Source: a virus. Taken from it: a stretch of DNA of 37,156 nt. The stretch lies in the IMG/VR virus record IMGVR_UViG_3300021074_000071, positions 1 to 37,156 of that record; one strand, written 5' to 3'. Of the stretch, positions 29,893-37,156 are shown in pieces (position 1 is the first letter of the stretch; every line of letters begins with the position of its first letter). The position numbers were made by a program, and so were the translations under genes. The notes beneath the pieces were generated by a model. It was not told the DNA's origin and searched no databases. It saw nothing but the letters and a program-made list of their open reading frames with translations.

Positions 29893-31753
29893 TAGAAAAG
29901 TTAGCTACTAGTGGAGGCTTACTGATTATAGTAGTTGCAGTAATAGCCCCGCCTCTGCTAACGTATGCTGCTTCCTTCTGGGCTATGATTGTAGTAGGAG
30001 TCATCACCCTACGCTGCCCTGGAGCAAAGCCAAGCCTCCAGATAGCTACCTGCATGGCTAGCATCATTGCATCGCTCTCGTCTGGAGACTTAGCTAGCTT
30101 AGGGTTGATAGCTGCCATACGGGCCTTGTAGTCTGCTTTAGACTCCAGCATTAGCTTTGGCGATTCATGACCACCCTTAAGTAGTACCTTACGATTCACA
30201 AGCTGCTCAGCAGTCAGGCTATCGATACCTCGTATCTGGTCCTGCTGAACGAACTCTCGAAACTTAAGCCACATATCTGATGGAGACATTACCAGTACAA
30301 AAGGGTCTACCTTCCCTCTCAGCGTCTCCGACCGAGGCTTAACTGAAACAACTCTGTATGGTTGCCCCTCCTGCTTACTAACAATCCTAATTAACTCTCC
30401 TAGCGCCCTACCAATCCCTGTTGCGTCGATAGCTAGATTCGATACTGGGCAGTTATACCGTTCTAGCACCGCTAGAACCTGAGTAGCAATCTGCATCTCC
30501 CCTGAAGCATCTCCCCTTACCAAGTCTATCTTGTGAATCAGATCCTCCCCTCTGAAGTCCAAAACAACTAATCCATCTACAGTATGTCCTAGCACTCCTA
30601 GCCTAAGGATACACCCGGCTCCACCTCCGCCTATCTGGAAGGCTGGGTCTAAGCCGGCTACTACTTCCTTTGGATAGAAGCCACTCCATTCAGCCTTTCT
30701 GCGAACCTGGTGTTCATTGAGGAAAGGTTCGCTAATGATGGTGTTGTCCATCTGCTTATCTTGCCAGAAGCCAAGCACGAACCTGTAAAAGGAATCTGAC
30801 TCTTCGCCATACTCACGTTTCTTCTTCTCAATCCCTGCTGTAGTAATCAGAAACCTACTAAGCACTTCCTTTTTCACCACATCCGTTTCACTGATAGCTG
30901 GAGAGTCATAAGGGTTGAAGTAAAGACAAAGCCCATTCTCGTATTGCGTCTCCCAAGTGTAGTCCCTCATTGGGTCTACTGTTTTCCATCCTCGACGAGG
31001 AGTAGCTAAAGCACCATGCAAGTCAGTCTTACTATTAGAGTTCCCAATACCTATCAGCTGAAACGTATCCACACCTTGTTCCAGGTTGGGAATAGCCTTA
31101 AGAACGTTAGGCGTCATGTCTGTGCACTCATCCAGAATCACCAATAACCTCTTGTTTGGGTGGCGTCCGATGATGGTGCTAAGAGTTTTGATGTCATCGC
31201 CCATCTTAATTGCAGCTGCAAATAGGCCATGAATCTTCTCTTTCTGTTTCGGGTATAGTATCTTGGGGGGCTTGCTGGTTAAAAACGTACCTGGTATTGG
31301 TAGTACAGCACTGGAGAATAGTGAAGCTACATAGCCCCATATACGACTCTCCAGGGACTCCAGCGTAACCGACGTAACGATGCAACTATTGTTTTTTGGA
31401 TCAGAAAGCCAAAACAGTAGTGCTATCTTAGCAGCATCTAGGCTCTTCCCAGTAGCTGCTCCAGAAGCGAAAATGAGGGGCGTAGCCCCCATACAGTGAG
31501 CAGTAAACCTTCTCTCGGTCCAACGATGCCAACTCCCGGCATGATGCGGCCACAACAAGTCATGGGCACGGTGCATGGCATTCACTTGAACGTCTACATC
31601 ATCGCTATCACGATATAATTTAAGATTAATTAGATAGGGATGCTGTAATTTAAACTCTTTTCCACAGGCATAAACCCTGCTACCATCAACCTCCCAACCT
31701 TCTTTTAAGCAAAGAGGAATCAACTTAGGATCTACTCGTTGGTTAAGATACAT
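29870..31753 (-). CDS. terminase large subunit (TerL)
   Basis: About 627 aa. ATPase: PLIFASGAATGKS (96-104) Walker A, RLLVILDECTD (D208, E209) Walker B. Nuclease: VAGLDPAFQIGG (D369), LAIDATGIGRAL (D443) and KSPDESDAMMLA (D558/D561), the RNase H-like metal site. A PDZ-like Pro/Gly C terminus was not seen. The frame extends upstream to a TTG at 31780, but ATG 31753 has GAGG five bases upstream. It packages DNA through the portal. It is the only head gene on the minus strand and faces the portal block from the same CATG. Confidence 0.93.
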   Translation of the reverse strand: MYLNQRVDPKLIPLCLKEGWEVDGSRVYACGKEFKLQHPYLINLKLYRDSDDVDVQVNAMHRAHDLLWPHHAGSWHRWTERRFTAHCMGATPLIFASGAATGKSLDAAKIALLFWLSDPKNNSCIVTSVTLESLESRIWGYVASLFSSAVLPIPGTFLTSKPPKILYPKQKEKIHGLFAAAIKMGDDIKTLSTIIGRHPNKRLLVILDECTDMTPNVLKAIPNLEQGVDTFQLIGIGNSNSKTDLHGALATPRRGWKTVDPMRDYTWETQYENGLCLYFNPYDSPAISETDVVKKEVLSRFLITTAGIEKKKREYGEESDSFYRFVLGFWQDKQMDNTIISEPFLNEHQVRRKAEWSGFYPKEVVAGLDPAFQIGGGGAGCILRLGVLGHTVDGLVVLDFRGEDLIHKIDLVRGDASGEMQIATQVLAVLERYNCPVSNLAIDATGIGRALGELIRIVSKQEGQPYRVVSVKPRSETLRGKVDPFVLVMSPSDMWLKFREFVQQDQIRGIDSLTAEQLVNRKVLLKGGHESPKLMLESKADYKARMAAINPKLAKSPDESDAMMLAMQVAIWRLGFAPGQRRVMTPTTIIAQKEAAYVSRGGAITATTIISKPPLVANFSTTLEDAV

Positions 31754-32345
31754 GCAGCCCTCGACATTTAAAAAGTTCAAACCATTTCATGTACCAAAAT
31801 CGTACGTATTTATAGACCCTGATACAGGGCATCCATACCAAGCCACGACTAAAGAGCAACTGTTCTTCTCGATCCTGGCTTACCGAGAGCAGAACGATCT
31901 GCCTCCTATTGCAGCTCTAGATACTGCCATAGAGAATTATCTCTGCAACTTAGCAGAGAACTGTGGCAGTTGTGAATGGGCTAAGTTGAAGCGTGGTTGG
32001 GTCCAAACCTTACGCGGAGGCGTAGCCCTCATTGAGAACCTCTTCTATGGTAAAAATCACATAGTCCCCAAAGAAGAAGCAGAAAGACGCGCTCTCATCT
32101 GCACCGCCTGCCCTCAAAACATCTTCCCCGACAAATCAGCTTTCATCACATGGAGTGACGAGATAGCTTTATACGCTACTGGTGGATTACGTACTACTCA
32201 GTATGATAAACTAGGTAACTGTAACGCATGTACTTGTCCCTTAAATGCAAAGGTCTGGTACAAGGAAGCATCACTTACTGAGGAAGAGTCTAAACTTGCT
32301 CCCAACTATTGTTGGCAGTTAATCAACAAGGAACCTACAAAATGA
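31752..32345 (+). CDS. cysteine-rich phage protein beside the portal, 197 aa
   Basis: FKPFHVPKSYVFIDPDTGHP, NYLCNLAENCGSCEW, LKRGWVQTLRGGVALIENLF, ICTACPQNIFPDKSAFITWS and LGNCNACTCPLNAKVWY: at least nine Cys in CxxC-type pairs, so probably two zinc sites. It resembles a conserved family found just before phage portal genes; function unknown. ATG 31752 has only a weak purine stretch upstream and shares CATG with the terminase start. Confidence 0.65.
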   Translation: MQPSTFKKFKPFHVPKSYVFIDPDTGHPYQATTKEQLFFSILAYREQNDLPPIAALDTAIENYLCNLAENCGSCEWAKLKRGWVQTLRGGVALIENLFYGKNHIVPKEEAERRALICTACPQNIFPDKSAFITWSDEIALYATGGLRTTQYDKLGNCNACTCPLNAKVWYKEASLTEEESKLAPNYCWQLINKEPTK

Positions 32346-34795
32346 AAGAACTAGACAACTCAAACATTGTAGGTGGTAAGATCGAACAACTACCGTCTGG
32401 TAAGTTTAAAGCAGATAAGACAATTATCACGTCAGTAGGTTCGGCCCGCAGCATTCATGAGCGTCTCCGCGCCGGAAATATAAAGCGCGTTAGACTCTAT
32501 TCTGAAATAGATGGATTAGTCCAAGGCAATCCACCTTACGATTCTAAAGCCCTTCAGCAGGCTGGATTAGGACACATCGCTAATTACAATAATATGTTTG
32601 CACGTGCGGAGATTAAACGTGCTTGCCTGGCCTACTGGAATCTACTGCATAACGCGCAGTCGATGATTAAGATTGAACTAGATATACCAGATCCTAATGC
32701 TCCTGAATGGGCTAGGACTATGTCTTATCTTTGGGATAAGGTGGTTAAGCGTCTTTGGCCTTCTTTCCTGATTAACATTGCTTCTCTATCTACGCAGATA
32801 GTTAAGTTTGGAATCTCTCCTACGCTATGGAGAGATGAGCGCGATCCACGTTGGACTGTAGTAGAACTGAATAAGTTCTTCATCCCAGACCAGACTCAAA
32901 GCGACATAGAGATGCTAACCACAGTCTGTGTCGAAAGCGACTTCACAATCCAATATCTCTGGAATGTCTATAACGAATACAAAAACACTCCAGCGAATGA
33001 TACACCCTGGAATGTCAAAACTCTAGGACAGCTTCTCTGCACAGCAGTAGCAACTCCTCTACGCGAAGCAAACCAGCAACTAGACCTGATGGACCTAGAG
33101 CGCAAACTCTACTCTGGTGACTTATCCTTCGACCGTCTCTACAATGACTCTATTAGAGTAGTCTCCCTCTTCCAGAAAGAGTACAACAACAAAATCTCAC
33201 ATTACATGTTTCATCGAAACATAGTAGCGCCTAACACAGAAGACGACACAGGCTTCCTATTCTTCCAGCAAGACCAATACGAATCTATCTCAGACGCCTT
33301 CGTAATCTTCACTAAAGACCCAGGAGAGTTTACAATCCATGCTAATAGAGGCTTAGGGCATGAAATCTTTTCATTGGCGCAGGCTAAGATTCAGTTAGAC
33401 TGTTCAGTAGTAGATATGGCTAAGTGGGCGTCTACTCCGATAATTAAAAGTGGAGCTGGAAATACTAAAGATGTAGAGCAGATCAGATTCTACCCTGGAG
33501 TTCCAACTAACATTGGAACTGCTGACTTTGTTCAGAATAACCTGGGTGCAAATGTTAATAATGTAGTTGGAGCTGCGCAGTATCTATCGAGCTTAATCCA
33601 GTTCAATTCCACCTACTCGGGCACAGATCCAGCTAACCCAGATCCAGATAAAGGCTCACTGTCTCCAGTACAGACTAAGATGCTGGCTTACAAAGAGTTC
33701 AATGTACTAAAGAACAACATAATGCACTTCTACACTACGTTCGACAGAGTCATACAAAACATGACTAAGAAGATGCTAGAAGCAAAAGAAGGTAATCCTG
33801 GAGCTGAACTTGGACTCACCTGGAAAAAACGATGCTTAGAAGCGGGAATACCTCCAGAGGTGTTTAAGAAAGCCAACCAAGAGCGTATAGAAGTATTTGC
33901 CACTAGGGTGGCCGGGGCTGGCTCACAGGTGGCACAACTCATCGGGCTACAGGAGTTACAGTCAATCATGGGATCGTTCGGTCCTAGGGAGGAGAGAGCC
34001 TATAAACGCAGCCTAATAACTGCTGCGGTTGGAGTGGAGTCCCTTGAAGAGTTCGATCAAGACTCTAATACTGTAGATGAACAGGCTGGAGGGGCATCTC
34101 TAGCTGGAGTAGAAAACGCAGTAATTCAGGCAGGAAAGTCTCCTATCTTCTCCAAAGATAACGACCAACGTGCTCACTCAGCAGTCCACATGGCATTAGC
34201 AACCCAAACCATCCAGGCGCTACAGCAACAGCAGTCCGACCCCATCGAGGCTGATAAGATCTTCTCTGTCTTAGTGCCTCACCTATCAGAACACATATCA
34301 GCCCTACAGCAGTCTCCATTTGCACAAAGCGAATTCAATAAGCTTAAGCCAGGCTTTGACCAGGTAGTTAAGTATGCGACTCTTAACCGTGCTAATGCTG
34401 CTAAGATGATGCAAGCGCAAGCTAAGCAGCAACAGCAGCAAGAACAGCAACTCTCTGAATCACAAGTTAAGACACAAATTACACAAGCCGATGAACAGAG
34501 AAAGGACTTTAAGCTACAGAAGCAAGACCAGCGACAAGAGGACCAACACCAGACCAAGAAGAGGATGCTAGAAGAAAAGACCATGAGCGATATTGAGATG
34601 AAGCGTCTTAAAACGGTTACCGAAGCTGAACTAGCGAAGCAGAAAGCAGGTGCTGATATTGCAGCTAAGCAGGTCTCTCAGGGATACGAAGGTAACTCAG
34701 CAAGCCAAGACCTACGCGAGCTAAACGGTAGCACACCAGCACCATACGACATTGAAGGGATAGTTAAGACTAATCGTACAGGAGCAAACAAGTGA
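32342..34795 (+). CDS. portal protein
   Basis: About 817 aa. YSEIDGLVQGNPPYDSKALQ, YNNMFARAEIKRACLAYWNL and KRLWPSFLINIASLSTQIVK open a portal-like core; long helices follow (about 390-540), and the last 170 residues are Gln-rich and coiled-coil-like (QQQQQEQQL, QDQRQEDQ). ATG 32342 overlaps the TGA of the upstream gene (ATGA) with AAGGA nine bases upstream. Position before the scaffold-like gene and opposite the terminase supports the call; no single motif is decisive. Confidence 0.75.
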   Translation: MKELDNSNIVGGKIEQLPSGKFKADKTIITSVGSARSIHERLRAGNIKRVRLYSEIDGLVQGNPPYDSKALQQAGLGHIANYNNMFARAEIKRACLAYWNLLHNAQSMIKIELDIPDPNAPEWARTMSYLWDKVVKRLWPSFLINIASLSTQIVKFGISPTLWRDERDPRWTVVELNKFFIPDQTQSDIEMLTTVCVESDFTIQYLWNVYNEYKNTPANDTPWNVKTLGQLLCTAVATPLREANQQLDLMDLERKLYSGDLSFDRLYNDSIRVVSLFQKEYNNKISHYMFHRNIVAPNTEDDTGFLFFQQDQYESISDAFVIFTKDPGEFTIHANRGLGHEIFSLAQAKIQLDCSVVDMAKWASTPIIKSGAGNTKDVEQIRFYPGVPTNIGTADFVQNNLGANVNNVVGAAQYLSSLIQFNSTYSGTDPANPDPDKGSLSPVQTKMLAYKEFNVLKNNIMHFYTTFDRVIQNMTKKMLEAKEGNPGAELGLTWKKRCLEAGIPPEVFKKANQERIEVFATRVAGAGSQVAQLIGLQELQSIMGSFGPREERAYKRSLITAAVGVESLEEFDQDSNTVDEQAGGASLAGVENAVIQAGKSPIFSKDNDQRAHSAVHMALATQTIQALQQQQSDPIEADKIFSVLVPHLSEHISALQQSPFAQSEFNKLKPGFDQVVKYATLNRANAAKMMQAQAKQQQQQEQQLSESQVKTQITQADEQRKDFKLQKQDQRQEDQHQTKKRMLEEKTMSDIEMKRLKTVTEAELAKQKAGADIAAKQVSQGYEGNSASQDLRELNGSTPAPYDIEGIVKTNRTGANK

Positions 34796-35133
34796 TAGTA
34801 GAACACTTCGCAGAAGATAAGATAGCCCTAACGCAGTTACGCGATGCACTCTCCATCTTTCATCGCATTAACTTCTTTGCCGTCCTATTAGATGTAGCTG
34901 CTAATCGTTCACTAGTGCAGCAAGCGATTACTACAGATACAGCAGCACTTCAGAACGCATGGCATAATGGGTATGTAGAAGCTATAAACGACATCTTCTA
35001 CTTTCTGGACCGTTATACTCCTAAAGAAAAGAGAGAAGATACACAGATGGATTTTGGAGCAATAGAAGCGTTATTAAAAGCAGGCGATATAACGGAGACA
35101 GAAGCAGATGAGTTACGTAATGCCAGGGGTTAG
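34792..35133 (+). CDS. hypothetical protein, 113 aa
   Basis: Helical, starting VEHFAEDKIALTQLRDALSI; the middle (NAWHNGYVEAINDIFYFLDR) is conserved-looking. GTG 34792 overlaps the portal stop (GTGA). A head-completion or scaffold-assisting protein is possible from position only. Confidence 0.6.
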   Translation: MIVEHFAEDKIALTQLRDALSIFHRINFFAVLLDVAANRSLVQQAITTDTAALQNAWHNGYVEAINDIFYFLDRYTPKEKREDTQMDFGAIEALLKAGDITETEADELRNARG

Positions 35134-36439
35134 TAAACCTAATGCAGCAGGGATAGAAGCGTCATTAACAGTAGTGGGGGATGAAGACCCAGTAGAGTTT
35201 ATTCGACGTAGCATACAAGCGGCTAATCCTACAGCCCAGCCAATGGTGCAAGCTACAGCGCCTATATTACAGTCACCCTCAGTAACTCCACATGTAGCAC
35301 CTCCAGAAGTAAAGACATCCTTTACAGACAAAGAGATTGGATTGGAGCTGCCTTATGCTAGTCCGACTACGCCATTACCTGCGCCAACTCCTAACACGTT
35401 ACCAATTAAGGAAAGCGAAGCTCAAAGCGAGACAACGCTTAAGGAGTCGGCGAAAGGCCCTGAGCCGAGTCTTAATGGCCCCGAGGAGAGTCTTAAGCAT
35501 TTGCGTAAGAAAACTGGGGAACTTTCTCGCACCGTGGAAGAACGGTCTGCCGAGGTAGCGGCTCTACAGTCCGAACTAGAACGGTATAAAACAGGAGAAG
35601 TACTACCTGATTCTGTACAAACTCTACAACAACAAGTAGATGAGTTAAGCTACTATAAAGAACTGCATAACTTAAAGATGACTCCAGCTTACACTGAGAA
35701 GTATCTACAGCCTATTGAACAGTTGAAGGAGAAAGCAATACAAACGGCTACTGATTATGGTGTAGCTCCAGAAGTGTTAGACTACGCTTATAAGCTAGAA
35801 AATAAACGGGACCTAAATCAATTTCTGCGCCGGCACTTTGACGAGGTTGAAGCACTCGAAGTTAGAGAGTTACTTAGTAGCATAAAGCAAGTAGATATAG
35901 CAGCGCAAGAAGCTCTAGCCAGACCATCGGAGACGTTACAGCAGCTAAAAGAAGAACAGCAACAGTTTGCTTCCCAACAAGAAAGTACACGATTAGAACG
36001 TATTAGCAGTATGGCAAAGACTGGGTGGATAGAGGCGCTGACAGAATTACGTAGCGTAGGAGACTATCCAGAGTTAACGCTTACGGGAGACGCTGATAAT
36101 GATAAGTATGTACAGCCGATTCTTAGCGATGCAGCAACAGAATACGGAAAGTTTATCAAAGAGTTGGGTTTCAATGGTACTAAGGAACTACGCCCGGAAG
36201 CATCGAAAATATTGGCTAAGCGATTCCTACTGTCCCAGGCTGCGGCCATTGCTATGGAATCCAGATCCCAACACCACCATAGAGCACAAGAACTTATTGA
36301 AACTACGAAAAGACAAGCAAACTATATAAGACCTCCGGTAGGAGGTGGGGCTGGATCATCCCCAATGTCTACTCCTACACAGCCACGTAGCCCGCTAGAA
36401 GCAGGGGATGAGATACTGCGTAGAATAGGAATGAAATAA
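35108..36439 (+). CDS. scaffold-like coiled-coil protein, 443 aa
   Basis: A Pro/Thr/Ala-rich N terminus (about 1-110), a long charged helix (EESLKHLRKKTGELSRTVEE onward, about 130-310) and a Gly/Pro-rich C terminus: the shape of phage scaffolds, and placed after the portal. No protease motif was seen. ATG 35108 or ATG 35120 could start it; both overlap the upstream gene, and neither has a strong ribosome binding site. The next gene starts on its stop codon (TAATG). No major capsid gene follows within the window. Confidence 0.55.
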   Translation: MSYVMPGVSKPNAAGIEASLTVVGDEDPVEFIRRSIQAANPTAQPMVQATAPILQSPSVTPHVAPPEVKTSFTDKEIGLELPYASPTTPLPAPTPNTLPIKESEAQSETTLKESAKGPEPSLNGPEESLKHLRKKTGELSRTVEERSAEVAALQSELERYKTGEVLPDSVQTLQQQVDELSYYKELHNLKMTPAYTEKYLQPIEQLKEKAIQTATDYGVAPEVLDYAYKLENKRDLNQFLRRHFDEVEALEVRELLSSIKQVDIAAQEALARPSETLQQLKEEQQQFASQQESTRLERISSMAKTGWIEALTELRSVGDYPELTLTGDADNDKYVQPILSDAATEYGKFIKELGFNGTKELRPEASKILAKRFLLSQAAAIAMESRSQHHHRAQELIETTKRQANYIRPPVGGGAGSSPMSTPTQPRSPLEAGDEILRRIGMK

Positions 36440-37156
36440 TGCGTAGAGTACAGTGGACATCTCCTATTGAATACGCTTTTACAGATGTCTATCTGCATTT
36501 ACGCCCATATACAGTCGAAGCCGTATTTAAGTGGATGCTGCCTAGTTTACTAGGAAACTATGTATACGTGTTTGAATATGATGAGTCTGTAACTGGAGAA
36601 ATAGCAGAACAAGATATAGTTACAGTAACCCAGCGGATTACTCCACTACCAGTTGAAGCCCCTGTGGACATACCAGCCCTTGTTGCAGCTCACTTAGAGT
36701 CGATTAAGCCAGTTCCTGTTCCTGTTGTTGTAATGGAAGCCAAGCAGGAAACAGATCCGGTATTCACTGAATGGCTAGAAGCCACACCTAAACTATCCAC
36801 GTTCGAGAATGATACACAGTTCATAACCACAACTCCAGAAGAGACTGATCCACTCTTCAATGCCTGGCTAGCTACACCACCTCCAGTGTCCACTTTTGTA
36901 AACGACGTTCCTTACCTCGCGCATGAAGAAGATCCAGTATTCAAGGCATGGCTAAAGAAACGGCCTAACTTATCTAACTTCACTAACGACCTGCGCTTCA
37001 TGGTAGATGATGGCAGTGGAGGGGGCGGTGGGGGTTTATTGGTAGAGACAGATCCTATCTTCACAGCTTCTCCTTCATTCACCATAACTAATGCAGATAT
37101 AGCAAATTGGAATAGCGGAGGTCCTGAGACAGACCCATTATTTACTGCCTGGTTAT
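36439..37156 (+). CDS. tail-fibre-like repeat protein, cut by the right edge
   Basis: ATG 36439 overlaps the scaffold-like stop. After about 80 residues of beta-rich sequence, a repeat begins: ETDPVFTEWLEATPKLSTF, ETDPLFNAWLATPPPVSTF, EDPVFKAWLKKRPNLSNF, ETDPIFTASPSFTITN and ETDPLFTAWL, at least five units of about 30 residues, with a Gly6 linker in between. 'ETDP.F.aw' repeats are common in phage tail-fibre and adhesin-like proteins. The stop is outside the window. Confidence 0.7.
   Translation, partial: MRRVQWTSPIEYAFTDVYLHLRPYTVEAVFKWMLPSLLGNYVYVFEYDESVTGEIAEQDIVTVTQRITPLPVEAPVDIPALVAAHLESIKPVPVPVVVMEAKQETDPVFTEWLEATPKLSTFENDTQFITTTPEETDPLFNAWLATPPPVSTFVNDVPYLAHEEDPVFKAWLKKRPNLSNFTNDLRFMVDDGSGGGGGGLLVETDPIFTASPSFTITNADIANWNSGGPETDPLFTAWL

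Overview
The window is a double-stranded DNA phage genome segment (roughly 43-45% GC by eye) that carries most of a tailed-phage gene set: large terminase, portal, scaffold-like protein, a tail-fibre-like protein cut by the right edge, a giant virion/ejection-type protein open at the left edge, and a self-contained replication set. Genes are packed, very often with 4-bp or 1-bp stop/start overlaps, and most leftward genes have strong AGGAGG-type ribosome binding sites. No tRNA, rRNA, integrase, CRISPR array or lysis cassette was recognised. The host cannot be named from sequence alone; the RadC-like protein has a Bacteroidota-like flavour, while the strong Shine-Dalgarno signals of the main operon argue against taking that as proof of host.

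Layout. 1-5.3 kb (+): giant polyvalent protein with an embedded HExxH...EGxAE metallopeptidase-like site. 5.3-21.1 kb (-): one long leftward operon read from a TTGACA-17-TAGACT promoter at about 21.15 kb. From its 5' end it encodes a SNF2 helicase, a DUF7448-like protein, a Lar-like protein, a Cas4/RecB-like DUF2800 nuclease, a DUF2815 ssDNA-binding-like protein, two tandem structured RNA elements, many tiny zinc-binding or single-membrane-pass proteins, a family A DNA polymerase, an HNH endonuclease, a YdaS-like HTH protein, a membrane-anchored retropepsin-like protein, two methyltransferases, two glycosyltransferases, a lipoprotein, a phospholipase-A2-like protein and a RuvC-like resolvase. 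21.3-24.4 kb (+): a primase-SF3 helicase. 24.4-24.8 kb: a non-coding block with twelve copies of a decamer in four triads, the best origin candidate. 24.8-29.3 kb: a different-looking module with a sliding clamp, a RadC-like protein, small unknowns, several intergenic hairpins, and three copies of a two-hairpin RNA element on the coding strand of both divergent transcripts. 29.3-37.2 kb (+, except the terminase on -): packaging and head genes.

How it fits together. PolA, primase-helicase, SNF2 helicase, DUF2815, DUF2800, RuvC and the clamp form a replication/recombination set; terminase, portal and scaffold make and fill the head; the giant protein is probably ejected with the DNA. The most unusual parts are the repeated two-hairpin element, the mirrored iteron block, the tandem structured RNAs at 16.0-16.2 kb, a lysine-rich micro-gene nested in the acidic tail of the PLA2-like gene, a zinc-finger gene split by one in-frame TAG, and the terminase and its divergent neighbour starting on opposite strands of the same CATG.
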